NCBI RefSeq assembly: GCF_000147715.2
Contig: NC_017934.1
Coordinates: 1,798,001-1,862,000 of the forward strand
DNA: 64,000 bases
Source: Mesotoga prima MesG1.Ag.4.2
GTDB lineage: Bacteria; Thermotogota; Thermotogae; Petrotogales; Kosmotogaceae
Reading direction: 5' to 3'
The position numbers were made by a program, and so were the translations under genes. Of this stretch, positions 14,998 through 24,185 are shown piece by piece. How positions within the stretch are numbered: the stretch's first letter is position 1; every line of letters begins with the position of its first letter. The notes under the pieces are model-generated. The model had not been told where the DNA came from. It did not search any database and saw only the letters and a list, made by a program, of their open reading frames with translations.

Positions 14998-16401
14998 ATG
15001 AAGAAAGCACTGCTACTTTTCTCGCTTGTGGTTCTATTTGCGTTAACGGCTCTTGCGGGTCCAAAGTATGTTTTCCTGTTTATTGGCGATGGCATGGCTC
15101 TTCCACAGATCAACGCAGCACAACTATTTCTAAGTTCATCATTTGAGGATGCGGTAACTCCTAAGCTAAACATGCTTAGGTTTCCAGTCCAGGGTATGAC
15201 GACAACCTACTCCTCAAACTCCTTCATAACCGACTCAGCCTCGGCCGGTACTGCGATAGCAACAGGAAGGAAGACGAATGATGGCGTTATTAGCATGGAT
15301 CCAACACTTACTGAATCCTACCAAACGGTTGCAGAATTTGCCAAAAGCAGGGACATGAAAGTCGGGATCATTTCAAGCGTCTCCATCGACCATGCCACGC
15401 CGGCAGTTTTTTACGCTCATGAGAAATCAAGAAACAATTACTACTCAATTGGGCTTCAGGCAGTAACAAGTAATTACGACCTCTTCGGTGGCGGAACTTT
15501 CAACAGGCCTGACAACAAAGGTAAAGACAGAAATCTCTTTGAGATAGCTGTAGAAAATGGATTCACGGTTGTAAGAACTCAGGAAGAGTTCGAATCACTT
15601 GAATCAGTTGAAGGAAAGGTCATTATCACAAACGAAGTAATTCCTGGCAGCGGAGCGATGGCTTACGAAATCGATAGAGAGAACGAATTCTCTCTGGCAG
15701 ATATTACTGCAAAAGCAATACAACTTCTCTCAAATGACAATGGCTTCTTCATAATGGTCGAGTCAGGCAAGATAGACTGGGCGTGTCACGCAAACGACGC
15801 AGCAGCATCAGTTGGAGATACGATAGCTTTCGATAAGGCAATAGCGGAAGCAATAAAGTTCTACAATGAACATCCGGAAGATACCCTTATTGTTGTTACC
15901 GGTGATCACGAAACGGGAGGACTCACACTAGGTTTTGCTGGAACAAAGTACGTTGCCAACGTTCCAACAATCGGAAATCAGAAGATGTCCTACGAGGCCT
16001 TCGATGCTCTCCTCTCTTCTGAAAAGGCTCTGGGCAAACTCAACACGTTCGAAGATCTTCTCGTTCTTGTTGAGGACAACTTTGGTCTTGTGACCACTGG
16101 CAAACCTCAGGGCATCCCTCTAAACGATACAGAGATTGAAAGACTTCGGGAAGCCTTCGGTTACTACGTGAATGGTAGCGTACCAAAGGATAGCAGAACA
16201 TACATCCTCTACGGTGGTTACAATCCAGTTAGCGTAACACTCACTCATATTCTGAATGAAAAAGCCGGACTCGGTTGGACATCTTACTCGCATACCGGTG
16301 TTCCAGTTGCAACATTCGCCATGGGTGTTGGCCAAGAAATGTTCGCAGGTTTCTACGACAATACCGATATCGGCAAGAATCTCTTCAAACTCCTAGACTA
16401 A
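14998..16401 (+). CDS. phoA: Secreted alkaline phosphatase
   Basis: The ATG at 14998 has AGGAGGT 7 bp upstream. The 467-aa precursor begins with a classical signal peptide (MKKALLLFSL, then a hydrophobic run to LTALA, cleavage near G21). The alkaline phosphatase active site is complete: D31 in FLFIGDGM, the nucleophile S80 in TDSASAGTAIATGRK, the metal ligands in VESGKIDWACHANDA and GDHETGGL, and a late SHTG histidine. It hydrolyses phosphate monoesters outside the cytoplasm. It is followed by its own terminator and a YibE/F-like gene. No Pho-box-like site was identified, so regulation is open. Confidence 0.93.
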   Translation: MKKALLLFSLVVLFALTALAGPKYVFLFIGDGMALPQINAAQLFLSSSFEDAVTPKLNMLRFPVQGMTTTYSSNSFITDSASAGTAIATGRKTNDGVISMDPTLTESYQTVAEFAKSRDMKVGIISSVSIDHATPAVFYAHEKSRNNYYSIGLQAVTSNYDLFGGGTFNRPDNKGKDRNLFEIAVENGFTVVRTQEEFESLESVEGKVIITNEVIPGSGAMAYEIDRENEFSLADITAKAIQLLSNDNGFFIMVESGKIDWACHANDAAASVGDTIAFDKAIAEAIKFYNEHPEDTLIVVTGDHETGGLTLGFAGTKYVANVPTIGNQKMSYEAFDALLSSEKALGKLNTFEDLLVLVEDNFGLVTTGKPQGIPLNDTEIERLREAFGYYVNGSVPKDSRTYILYGGYNPVSVTLTHILNEKAGLGWTSYSHTGVPVATFAMGVGQEMFAGFYDNTDIGKNLFKLLD

Positions 16402-16422
16402 TAGTATCGATAAATGTAGTGG

Positions 16423-16457
16423 CCAGTGCGCAGAAAAACGCACTGGTCTCTTGTTCT
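16423..16457 (+). terminator. Terminator-like hairpin between alkaline phosphatase and YibE/F-like genes
   Basis: A perfect 8-bp stem CCAGTGCG (16423-16430) pairs with CGCACTGG (16439-16446), followed by the U-rich TCTCTTGTTCT. The next gene starts only 20 bp later, so some read-through or a promoter further up may feed it. Confidence 0.75.
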
Positions 16458-16474
16458 GATTGGAGATGAGAAAA

Positions 16475-17689
16475 GTGAGCATAAGTGGATCCAAAAAACG
16501 GTACGAGCTGCTCTTTGTATTGATCCTGGTGGCTGTGAACATTGTGCTCATCATCATGCCAAACAGGTATGATAAGAGTTCAAATTACAGCTACACAGTT
16601 GGAAAGATTGTTGAAGTAGACAATACCGAACTCAAGCAGTATGGACTGATAAAACAGGGGAGTCAGTATTTGACCGTTGAGATCAAACGCGGCGAACTGA
16701 AAGGTCAGGTTTTTGAAACAGACAACAACCTTATAGGTAAAATGGAACTTGATAAAGTACTCAGTGAAGGCGATACCGTCTATGTCGAATACTCAACCAT
16801 CGGTGACGGATCAATCTACGTTAAGGTCGTTGATTTCTACCGTCTTGGTACTGAAATGCTTCTTTTCACAGTATTCGGAGTAATGCTTATACTCTTCGCG
16901 GGGTTCACCGGACTCAAAACACTACTCTCGTTCACCACGACGCTTCTGGTTCTGTGGAAAGTGATGATTCCGCTCTATTTACAAGGCTTCAATCCTGTAC
17001 TGATAGCTTTCGCAATTGTTTCAGCACTCACTTTGGCAATCATCTTTCTTGTTGGAGGATTCACCCGTAAGGGATTTGTTGCCTTCCTTGGATCGATATC
17101 GGGAGTCTTGGTAACCCTGATTCTTTCTTTAAGCTTTTCAGACCCATTTTACATAAACGGTTCGGTGATGCCGTTTGCGGAAACACTGCTTTATTCAGGT
17201 TTTGCACACCTTGATCTGAACCAGCTCTTTCTGGCCAGCATTTTTATCGGGAGTTCAGGGGCAGTAATGGATATCGGTATGGATCTTTCTGCATCTATGC
17301 AAGAAGTGGTATTCAAAAACCCCGACATTACCACAAGAGAACTGATGTTTTCCGGATTTCGTGTAGGTAGGGCGGTGGTAGGCACAATGACGACCACTCT
17401 TCTTTTTGCCTACTCAGGTGGCTATCTGACACTACTCATGGCCTTCATGGCGCAGGGTGTGAATACATCAGCGATGCTGAATCTCAACTATTTTTCGTCA
17501 GAAGTACTCATAACTGTAATCGGGAGTTTTGGGCTGGTTCTTACCGCGCCTCTCACAGCCATAATCGGAGCCTTCGTATTCACCAGAAAAGGGAGCGAGC
17601 TTCTTATCCCAGCGAACCAAGAAGCCGGACAAAGTGTGGACAAGAAGGCTCGAGAACTTGGGCCCGCCATTAACGATTCCGTCGATTGA
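16475..17689 (+). CDS. YibE/F-like integral membrane protein
   Basis: The best start is GTG 16475, with GGAG nine bases upstream; the ATG at 16466 touches that Shine-Dalgarno and is less likely. The ~404-aa protein opens with one transmembrane helix, then an extracytoplasmic domain of ~100 residues (beta-rich, OB-like: EVDNTELKQYG, TVEIKRGELKGQ, GDTVYVEYS). About seven transmembrane helices follow (LLFTVFGVMLILFAGF onward). The conserved run SSGAVMDIGMDLSASMQE with buried aspartates is typical of YibE/F (PF07907). Its substrate is unknown in the family. The last codons run into a truncated repeat-protein gene, suggesting a rearrangement just downstream. Confidence 0.85.
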   Translation: MSISGSKKRYELLFVLILVAVNIVLIIMPNRYDKSSNYSYTVGKIVEVDNTELKQYGLIKQGSQYLTVEIKRGELKGQVFETDNNLIGKMELDKVLSEGDTVYVEYSTIGDGSIYVKVVDFYRLGTEMLLFTVFGVMLILFAGFTGLKTLLSFTTTLLVLWKVMIPLYLQGFNPVLIAFAIVSALTLAIIFLVGGFTRKGFVAFLGSISGVLVTLILSLSFSDPFYINGSVMPFAETLLYSGFAHLDLNQLFLASIFIGSSGAVMDIGMDLSASMQEVVFKNPDITTRELMFSGFRVGRAVVGTMTTTLLFAYSGGYLTLLMAFMAQGVNTSAMLNLNYFSSEVLITVIGSFGLVLTAPLTAIIGAFVFTRKGSELLIPANQEAGQSVDKKARELGPAINDSVD

Positions 17690-18312
17690 GGAATGGCTGG
17701 TACACCGACGGGGAAAAGTTGAGTGAGGATCTTCCATACACATTTAACACATCTGATTGGCTGCCGACACAGGGTGTGACCGATACCCTTCCGATAGTAG
17801 CCTGGTTCCCGCCAGTCTTCTATCATTTCAACGTAGTTGCAAATCCTCCCGAAGGCGGGGAAGTCATGGAAAGTGGTGTATTCATATACGGCGCTCCAAT
17901 GACGCTGGGTGCAATTCCTAATGACAATTACGTATTCAGGAACTGGACTTTCGAGGGAGCTGAGTTCAGCGATAATCCATTGTGGGAAGGGAATTCCACC
18001 TTCTTCCTTGCTAGATCGACTTGTATCGGCTGCACTGAATTCACCATAGTCGGCAATTTCGACCTGGATGTGCCCGACACAATTACTGTGAACTTGAGAG
18101 CCGAGCCACCTGAGGGTGGTGAAGTAAGCGGCGGAGGCAAATTTTCAAAAGGATCGAGCACTACTATCAGCGCCGTGCCAAATTCCGGATATGAGTTTAG
18201 TGGCTGGTACTTTGATCCATGTGGGAGCCCTTTCAGTGATTCTCAGACTTTGACTCTAAGCAATTTGCAGGTTGATTGGGCTCTTTTTGCGTCTTTCCAC
18301 AAGCCTTTTTAG
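17686..18312 (+). pseudogene. 5'-truncated gene for an InlB B-repeat/Flg_new-type surface protein
   Basis: This 208-codon frame starts at a TTG overlapping the YibE/F stop and has no signal peptide, although its contents are of a secreted protein. It holds one partial and two complete repeats of the form PPEGGEV-GxxFxxGxxxTIxAxPNxxYxFxxW (about 55-95 and 140-185), the beta-grasp module known as Listeria-Bacteroides or InlB B repeat. The first residues (GWYTDGEKL) look like the tail of another such repeat. The 5' part, including the export signal, appears to have been deleted where it now joins the YibE/F gene. It may still be translated by coupling, but would stay cytoplasmic. Confidence 0.65.
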
Positions 18313-18373
18313 ATCGAAGCTCTCTTTTTGAGACATAGCTTTTTAGTTTATTTGATTTTGTGTACAAAGAAGG

Positions 18374-18410
18374 AGCCTGAGGAGAGAATCCTCAGGCTTC
18401 TATCTTTTCA
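18374..18410. terminator. Hairpin between convergent genes, overlapping the VOC stop codon
   Basis: A perfect 10-bp stem AGCCTGAGGA (18374-18383) pairs with TCCTCAGGCT (18389-18398). Weak U-rich tails lie on both sides, so it could serve both strands. Confidence 0.65.
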
Positions 18411-18745
18411 ACAAAACCGATTCTGAAACCGTCCGGATCTCTGATGACGAATTTAAGGATTCCATAGGGAGTCGTTTCGAGAGGAGTATCGATCTCAACA
18501 GTGTCTTTGATTCTATTCCACAGCTCCTCGACACCGGTGATTCGGAAGTTCAAGATGTCTGAATTCCTGTTTCTTTTCAATCCCGGAGTTTCGATTATCC
18601 CAAAGCCGGCCGTTCCATCGAGTTTATAGGACTGCCAGTTGGTCTGTTCGTAAAAAATATCCGGTTCGAACCCGAGGATCTCTTCGTAGAAGACTCTTGC
18701 TCTCTCAAGAGAGCTAACAGATATAGTAGCAACTTGAATTTCCAT
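18392..18745 (-). CDS. VOC-family (glyoxalase/bleomycin-resistance fold) protein
   Basis: A 117-aa single-domain protein with GGGAGG eight bases before the ATG. It shows the two beta-alpha-beta-beta-beta modules of the VOC fold: ATISVSSLERARVFYEEILGF at the start and FVIRDPDGFRIGFVEK at the end, where the second module usually supplies the metal-binding glutamate. The usual first-module histidine is replaced by Q/T residues (VATISV), so metal binding may be incomplete. Such short VOC proteins act in resistance, isomerisation or thiol addition; the substrate cannot be told. Confidence 0.8.
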   Translation of the reverse strand: MEIQVATISVSSLERARVFYEEILGFEPDIFYEQTNWQSYKLDGTAGFGIIETPGLKRNRNSDILNFRITGVEELWNRIKDTVEIDTPLETTPYGILKFVIRDPDGFRIGFVEKIEA

Positions 18746-18771
18746 TTAAGCCTCCCAATATTAATTTGTTT

Positions 18772-18817
18772 TAAGAAGAATGAGGCCGGCGATAAAACCT
18801 ATCAGAGTCCGACCTCA
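18772..18817 (-). terminator. Terminator of the FtsX-like permease operon
   Basis: On the minus strand TGAGGTCGG (18817-18809) pairs with CCGGCCTCA (18789-18781) with one mismatch, followed by TTCTTCTTAA. It lies 27 bp after the permease stop. Confidence 0.65.
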
Positions 18818-18843
18818 GTCAAACTGAAAGATTCATTTCTACA

Positions 18844-21348
18844 TCACTCTATAGTTCTGATCGATTCGGTTATACTTAGAGACGTCACCTTTCTCGACGA
18901 AGCGAGCGTGGTCAGTATTCCTGCCCCTATCGCGCCGGCAACCGCTAGAACAATTCCCATCCATGGTATCGACCAGTTGAGATGACTCATCTCGGATCTC
19001 AAGAGCGAATAGACCGTGTAAGAGAGAATCAGGCCTAGAACGACAGACGATATGGCACTTATGAATCCGAAGATCAGGCCTTCGTAAGTAAGCATGGCCT
19101 TGAGTTGTTTTCCGGTCATGCCCACCGCTCTGAGTATTCCAAACTCTCTGCGACGCAGGATGATAGTAGTGTTCATGGTGTTTGTTATACCGCAGATGCC
19201 TATGAAGCCAACTATTGCAATAAGCCCGTACACTAGGGTTGAAAGTGTGCTGATCGCGTCTTCAGCCTCTTTCTTGTATTCACTGTATGAGATGAAGGTA
19301 GAGTTCCTGTATCTGTCGGCGATCTCTTCGATTGTTGATTCGAGAGCTTCAGCGTCGCTTCCCCTTCGAAGGTATATATCTACATACGAGTAGTGGTCCA
19401 TGTAGTCCATCATGGTGAGATGGACATTGCCGTTCTCAGGCCTGAAAACCTCAATTATCTTCTCGCTGCATGCCGCAACAAGTATTCCGCCCTCGACCGT
19501 GTAGCCGACGACTGATGGCAGCTCCTGCACCACAGCGGCAACGACGAACTCCGAGGCGACGGGAACTTGTACCATAGACTCGTTCAGATAGTACGTCTTG
19601 AGCAAAACTCTGTCTCCTGCCTCGATTCCGTGCTTGTTGCTGTTTTCTATGTCGATAATGATTACCGGTTCGGAAGTTGCTCTCGTCAAATCTATCGATC
19701 CCGAAATGACTTTCGTCTTCATCAGCTCGATACCGAGATCGTTGTAAGCGAGGAGAGCCATGAACATTCCGCTATTATCAACTATTGTCGCGCGCATTCC
19801 AGCCTCAGGGGTGGAGAAGGTTGCGAATGACTTGTTATCAAGGTCGCGGTCTTCCCATTCGGTGAGCAGTCTTCCCGTAATGAACTTCGCAGCCGCTACT
19901 GTCTGTACATCTTCAAATGAGAGTATCTCTTCGATCGTTTCCTCATCGGGTCCGTCATCGTACATGCTTGCCACTCTTATTGAGAAATCCGACTTCACAA
20001 CGCCCCGCGCAATTCTCTCAGTATCGAAGTTTGCGGCAAAGTACGAGAAGGCTATGAAAAGAGTTGCCGCCATCGTCATTGAAATGACAGAAATAATCGT
20101 CGTGCGAAGATTTCTCCTCATGTTTCTTTTCGCAAGTTTCAACGGGATCTTCTCTCCAAACGAACTTTGTCCTTTAACGATCCCTCTGACTTCGAAGTCA
20201 GAGGGTTCGACACCGTACTGTCTCATCGCCTCTACGGGTGAGACTTTCCCCGCCCTTAGTGCGGGAATAAGAGAAGATACGACTACCGACAGGAATCCGA
20301 GAATGGCTCCAAGTAAGAGTGATAGGGGTGAAATCATGGTTGCGAAGCCGCCTAGCCCCGTAAGCTGAGATCCCGCATAGAGCGCTATGGCGAAGGAAAG
20401 CAAAACGCCTGTCGCCAGTCCTAAGGGAATACCAACAAGACTTACGAGGATCGATTCTCGGAAGACGACCTTCCTTATCTGTGCGGGAGTGGCACCGGCC
20501 GCCCTGAGAAGCCCGAATTCACGTATTCTTTCGAGAACGGATATTTGTACGGTGTTATAGATAGAGACCATTGAAGCCACTGCGACGAGCAGTCCCAGAA
20601 CGACGGCCGGCCAGTTGACGGGAGATAGGTTCTCAAGAAAGTAGATCAACGAACCGTTGTAAGTTGTCTTATCTCTTATTTCGAGATCCGAGGCAACCTT
20701 CAGTGCGGCAACTCTTATTCCGTTGTTTGGTGCTTCAACGGTGAAATAGGCGTTCTTCACCACTCTCGACTCTTCAGAAATCTCTGAAAACTCCTCAGGT
20801 GAGATTTCCACAAAGGCCTTTGACATTGCACTCTCCTGTCTAGCCTTTGATACTATCCCTACTACTTCATAGGTACGTTTCTTGCCTCCAATATCAAGTG
20901 AGACCATTTGGCCGGTTTCCGGAGTGATTCCCAGAAGCTGTGCCGAAAATGAGTCTAACGCTATCTCTCCAGGCCTTTCCGGGAGACGGCCTTCTTTTAC
21001 ACTCTTTCCTCTCAGGTTGAGCGTCAGCTCATTGGCCTCTTCAATAAACAGAGAAGCCCTTTCTTCGGGGAATTCAATTGTTCCGGCTATTTTCTGAATA
21101 CCCAGCTCTTCAATCAAAACATGTATCTTCAGGTCCATGAGCTCAGATTCACTTGTCTCCACTACTTTGCCATGGTATCTCCCCACAGAGTTCTCCATGC
21201 TCTGGAGCTCCGAAGCTTCGATGCTTTCGAAAGTGATCATGATTGCGGTTATGAAGGCTACGGCAAGGGCCACTCCCAGGAGTGTGTACAACGTTCTCCT
21301 AAGTCGTCTCGAAAGGTACTTTCTGCTTAGTTCTGTATAACGTTTCAT
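18844..21348 (-). CDS. FtsX/MacB-type ABC transporter permease
   Basis: The 834-aa protein has the double-FtsX layout: an N-terminal helix (about 18-36), an extracytoplasmic domain (about 40-240), three helices with FtsX motifs (about 255-380; SVLERIREFGLLRAAGATPAQIRK), then a second helix and extracytoplasmic domain (about 420-710) and three more helices with RRREFGILRAVGMTGKQLKAML. This fits MacB/LolC-like or BceB-like exporters that move lipoproteins or peptides mechanically rather than by a pore. Its start overlaps the ATPase stop by 4 bp. The adjacent two-component genes suggest regulated envelope-stress or antimicrobial-peptide detoxification. Confidence 0.88.
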   Translation of the reverse strand: MKRYTELSRKYLSRRLRRTLYTLLGVALAVAFITAIMITFESIEASELQSMENSVGRYHGKVVETSESELMDLKIHVLIEELGIQKIAGTIEFPEERASLFIEEANELTLNLRGKSVKEGRLPERPGEIALDSFSAQLLGITPETGQMVSLDIGGKKRTYEVVGIVSKARQESAMSKAFVEISPEEFSEISEESRVVKNAYFTVEAPNNGIRVAALKVASDLEIRDKTTYNGSLIYFLENLSPVNWPAVVLGLLVAVASMVSIYNTVQISVLERIREFGLLRAAGATPAQIRKVVFRESILVSLVGIPLGLATGVLLSFAIALYAGSQLTGLGGFATMISPLSLLLGAILGFLSVVVSSLIPALRAGKVSPVEAMRQYGVEPSDFEVRGIVKGQSSFGEKIPLKLAKRNMRRNLRTTIISVISMTMAATLFIAFSYFAANFDTERIARGVVKSDFSIRVASMYDDGPDEETIEEILSFEDVQTVAAAKFITGRLLTEWEDRDLDNKSFATFSTPEAGMRATIVDNSGMFMALLAYNDLGIELMKTKVISGSIDLTRATSEPVIIIDIENSNKHGIEAGDRVLLKTYYLNESMVQVPVASEFVVAAVVQELPSVVGYTVEGGILVAACSEKIIEVFRPENGNVHLTMMDYMDHYSYVDIYLRRGSDAEALESTIEEIADRYRNSTFISYSEYKKEAEDAISTLSTLVYGLIAIVGFIGICGITNTMNTTIILRRREFGILRAVGMTGKQLKAMLTYEGLIFGFISAISSVVLGLILSYTVYSLLRSEMSHLNWSIPWMGIVLAVAGAIGAGILTTLASSRKVTSLSITESIRTIE

Positions 21349-22070
21349 ACCTTCTGACCTCCCAGGGCCGAAGAAAAGACGTTGCCCACGTCTGTATTCG
21401 AGTAGTCCGAAACGATCTCGCCGTCCTCCAGGGTGATTATTCTGTTGGCTCTTTCTGCAATATCCTCTTCATGAGTCACTATTACGAGAGTCTGGTGGAA
21501 TTTCCTCGCGCTTATTTTAAGCAGGTCCATGACTTCCTGGCTCGTCTTGCTGTCGAGATTTCCTGTCGGTTCGTCGGCAAAGACGATTGCCGGTTTCGTT
21601 ATGAGAGCCCTGGCTATGGCCACCCTTTGTTGCTGGCCGCCTGAAAGGGCAGACGGGAGGTGACCGACCCTGTCTTCTAGTTTCATAAGCCTTATGAGTT
21701 CGTTCAGATAGGGCTCATCGACCTTTCTTTCGTCCAGGATCAGCGGGAGTTCTATGTTTTCCCTGGCAGTCAGGACGGGAATCAGGTTGAAAAACTGAAA
21801 GACAAACCCGATTCTTCTTCTTCTGAAGATCGAAAGTTGCGTATCCGTCATGGCGTAGAGATTCTTGCCGTCTATGTGGACGCTTCCCGCGGTAGGCCGA
21901 TCAAGCCCCGCAAGCAGATGAAGGAGCGTACTCTTTCCCGAGCCACTAGGCCCGACTATCGCGATGAACTCGCCCTCCTCGACGGAAAGCTCCGCCCCTT
22001 TTAGCGCAGTGACTGCGTTCGCGCCAGATCCATATACTTTTCTCAGTCCAGTAGTTTTGAGTACTTCCAT
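21345..22070 (-). CDS. ABC transporter ATP-binding protein (MacB/LolD type)
   Basis: The 241-aa ATPase shows Walker A GPSGSGKST, Q-loop FQFFNLIPVLTARENIELPL, signature LSGGQQQRVAIARAL, Walker B IVFADEPTGNLD and switch VTHE. This sequence style marks the subfamily that partners FtsX-type permeases. The start has AAGGAGG upstream and the stop overlaps the permease start by 4 bp. It is 93 bp behind the histidine kinase gene, enough for an extra promoter between them. Confidence 0.93.
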   Translation of the reverse strand: MEVLKTTGLRKVYGSGANAVTALKGAELSVEEGEFIAIVGPSGSGKSTLLHLLAGLDRPTAGSVHIDGKNLYAMTDTQLSIFRRRRIGFVFQFFNLIPVLTARENIELPLILDERKVDEPYLNELIRLMKLEDRVGHLPSALSGGQQQRVAIARALITKPAIVFADEPTGNLDSKTSQEVMDLLKISARKFHQTLVIVTHEEDIAERANRIITLEDGEIVSDYSNTDVGNVFSSALGGQKV

Positions 22071-22163
22071 AATCCGCCTCCTTATTGATTTCTGTTCAGA
22101 GTTTAAGGAGTCTTTCTTATTCGTAGATGAAGGATAAGCTTAAGAAATCGCAAGGTTAAGCCC

Positions 22164-23420
22164 TCATTCTCCCCGTCTTACGGGGAGCTCTATTGTGAAA
22201 GTCGACCCTCTTTCCGTAGATGACTTCAGCTTTATGTCGCCTTGGTGTCTCTCAATAATCGCTTTAGCCAGCGATAGCCCGAGCCCTGAACCCTTTTTCG
22301 ATCTGCCGGCAGAACTGCCCCGGTAGAAACTCTGAAAGATCTTCGATGAATCTTCTTGCGGGATCCCAGGGCCTTCGTCCGAGACGCTTATATAGGCGTA
22401 GGTCTCGCTCCCTGAAATTGACACAGATACCGAGCCGCCTTCAGGAGAGTAATCGATGGCGTTCTTAAGGAGATTGCCAATAGCTTGCGTAATCCACTTC
22501 TCATCACAGAAGACAATAGCCGACGATTCGGTATTCAGTGAAATCTCGATCTTCTTTCTGCGAGCTATCTCGATGTAGTTTCTCATTATATCTCTCGCCA
22601 GTTCTGCGAGATCTGCCTTTCTGAAACTAAATCTGATAGCGCCCGATTCTATCCTTGCTATGTTGAGAACGTCACCGATGAGCCATTCCATTCTCTCGAT
22701 ATCTTCGCCGCTTCTACCCAGAAACTCTTCAATCTGTTCTCTTTCCATATTTTTGCCGTCTAGCATTAATTCATTCATCGTTTTTAGGGAGGCAAGTGGC
22801 GTCTTGAGTTCATGCGATATGAAAGAGATGAAGGCCCTCATCTTGTCGCGCTCGGAATCAACGCTTTCCATGGTCTTCTCCAGTCTTCTGCTGAGCGCGT
22901 TCAGTTGTGCCGAGAGAATGGCCGTGTCCCCCTCGCCATCGAAAATCGATTTACCATCGTATCTCCCGCTCATCAGGGCGTCCAATCTCAGCGATGTTTC
23001 TTTCAGAAAGTCGGACTGTTTTTTCGCTATGAGGGAGAGCAGTGAAACCCAAAGAAGAACAAGAGTTATAGAAGAGAGCGAAATTATCGTAATTATCCTG
23101 GAGCGGAAATTCTTGTAAGTAGATCCATAGCTTTCGGGAGGCGCTTCTGTGTATCCATAGGGCTTGAGAAGATTCAGCGCAGCTTCGAAGTCCTCCGGCC
23201 GACTCTCAGAAAGCAGCCTCTGAAACGTCTCATCCGAAAGACCACCCAGCGAAACCAGCCTTCCAATTAACGAGATCTCCCTTTCATACTGACGACTTCT
23301 CTGTTCCTGCAATGCAGACCATATGAGCAGCACGGCGATAATGACGACCGCGAGAGAGATCACAATGCCGGCAACTGAGGCCAGTCTATTGGCTTTTTCT
23401 CTGAAGAGGAATCTTAACAT
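22164..23420 (-). CDS. Membrane sensor histidine kinase
   Basis: The 418-aa protein has a transmembrane helix at about 13-34, a ~75-residue extracytoplasmic sensor loop, a second helix at about 112-134, a HAMP-like linker, a dimerisation box with phospho-acceptor FISHELKTPLASL, and a catalytic ATPase domain (NLLKNAIDYSPEGG, DEGPGIP, GSGLGLSLAKAI). It autophosphorylates and passes phosphate to the adjacent response regulator. Its ATG directly follows the regulator's TAG stop with no gap, so the pair is translationally coupled. The small sensor loop would suit sensing of membrane damage; the signal is unknown. Confidence 0.93.
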   Translation of the reverse strand: MLRFLFREKANRLASVAGIVISLAVVIIAVLLIWSALQEQRSRQYEREISLIGRLVSLGGLSDETFQRLLSESRPEDFEAALNLLKPYGYTEAPPESYGSTYKNFRSRIITIISLSSITLVLLWVSLLSLIAKKQSDFLKETSLRLDALMSGRYDGKSIFDGEGDTAILSAQLNALSRRLEKTMESVDSERDKMRAFISFISHELKTPLASLKTMNELMLDGKNMEREQIEEFLGRSGEDIERMEWLIGDVLNIARIESGAIRFSFRKADLAELARDIMRNYIEIARRKKIEISLNTESSAIVFCDEKWITQAIGNLLKNAIDYSPEGGSVSVSISGSETYAYISVSDEGPGIPQEDSSKIFQSFYRGSSAGRSKKGSGLGLSLAKAIIERHQGDIKLKSSTERGSTFTIELPVRRGE

Positions 23421-24110
23421 CTACTTCCCTCCATTCCACCTGTAACCCAGGCCTCTCAGCGTTTCAATAAGCTTCGGCTTTGAGGGATCTTCCTCCACCT
23501 TCTCTCTGAGCTTTCGGATATGAACAGAGAGGGTGTTGTCATCAATGAATTCACCGTCTACATCCCATACCTTCTGAAGGAGCCGATCCCTTCCGAGGAC
23601 AATACCTTCGTTCTCCATAAGAGTTCTGAGTATTTTGAACTCCGTTGGAGTGAGTATGATCTCTTTCCCGGATCTGTAAGCCCTCAGCTTAGAGGTGTTC
23701 AGTTCTAAGGGGCCTGACTTTAGCGAACCACCTTCCTCAACGGAACGCTTCTGGATTCTCCGTGCATTGGCTTTGATTCGCGATATGAGCTCCCTTAGTC
23801 TGAATGGTTTCGTTACGTAATCGTCCGCCCCGCTCTCGAGACCCATTACGATATTCACTTCCTCGTCCCTTGCAGTAAGGAAGATTATTGGCATCTCTGA
23901 TCTTTCGCGTATCTTCTTGCAGAGTTCAAATCCGTTTCCGTCGGGGAGCATTACATCTAGGAGCGCCAGATCAAAGTCTCCGCTCTCTAGCATTTCGAGA
24001 GCATACGACACACTCCCGGCTAAGGTCGTTGCCCACCCCTCCTGCGTGAGCGCATAGCTTATGCCGTTCGCAAGGTTTTCGTCGTCTTCAACTAGCAGAA
24101 TCCTGAGCAA
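23421..24110 (-). CDS. OmpR-family response regulator
   Basis: The likely start is TTG 24110 (MLRILLVEDD), preceded by GGAAGTGAT; GTG 24119 is an alternative. A longer ORF to 24479 runs into the upstream hairpin repeats and is not real N-terminus. The ~229-aa protein has a receiver domain with acidic pair VEDDE, phospho-acceptor D in LALLDVMLPDGNG, and K in YVTKPFR. A winged-helix DNA-binding domain follows (LTPTEFKILRTLMENEG ... IDDNTLSVHIRKLREKV ... TLRGLGYRW). It should activate its own operon and the adjoining exporter. Confidence 0.92.
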   Translation of the reverse strand: MLRILLVEDDENLANGISYALTQEGWATTLAGSVSYALEMLESGDFDLALLDVMLPDGNGFELCKKIRERSEMPIIFLTARDEEVNIVMGLESGADDYVTKPFRLRELISRIKANARRIQKRSVEEGGSLKSGPLELNTSKLRAYRSGKEIILTPTEFKILRTLMENEGIVLGRDRLLQKVWDVDGEFIDDNTLSVHIRKLREKVEEDPSKPKLIETLRGLGYRWNGGK

Positions 24111-24161
24111 TCGTATCACTTCCGAATGGCCATGACCGGTCCTTGTAGATCCGGCGTTTCT

Positions 24162-24167
24162 ATTATA
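24162..24167 (-). promoter_or_regulatory. Candidate -10 element for the response regulator operon
   Basis: On the minus strand a perfect TATAAT lies about 45-50 bp before the start codon, in an AT-rich stretch that ends abruptly where the GC-rich hairpin array begins. No convincing -35 was found. Confidence 0.4.
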
Positions 24168-24185
24168 TATGGAATGTAAATGTAT

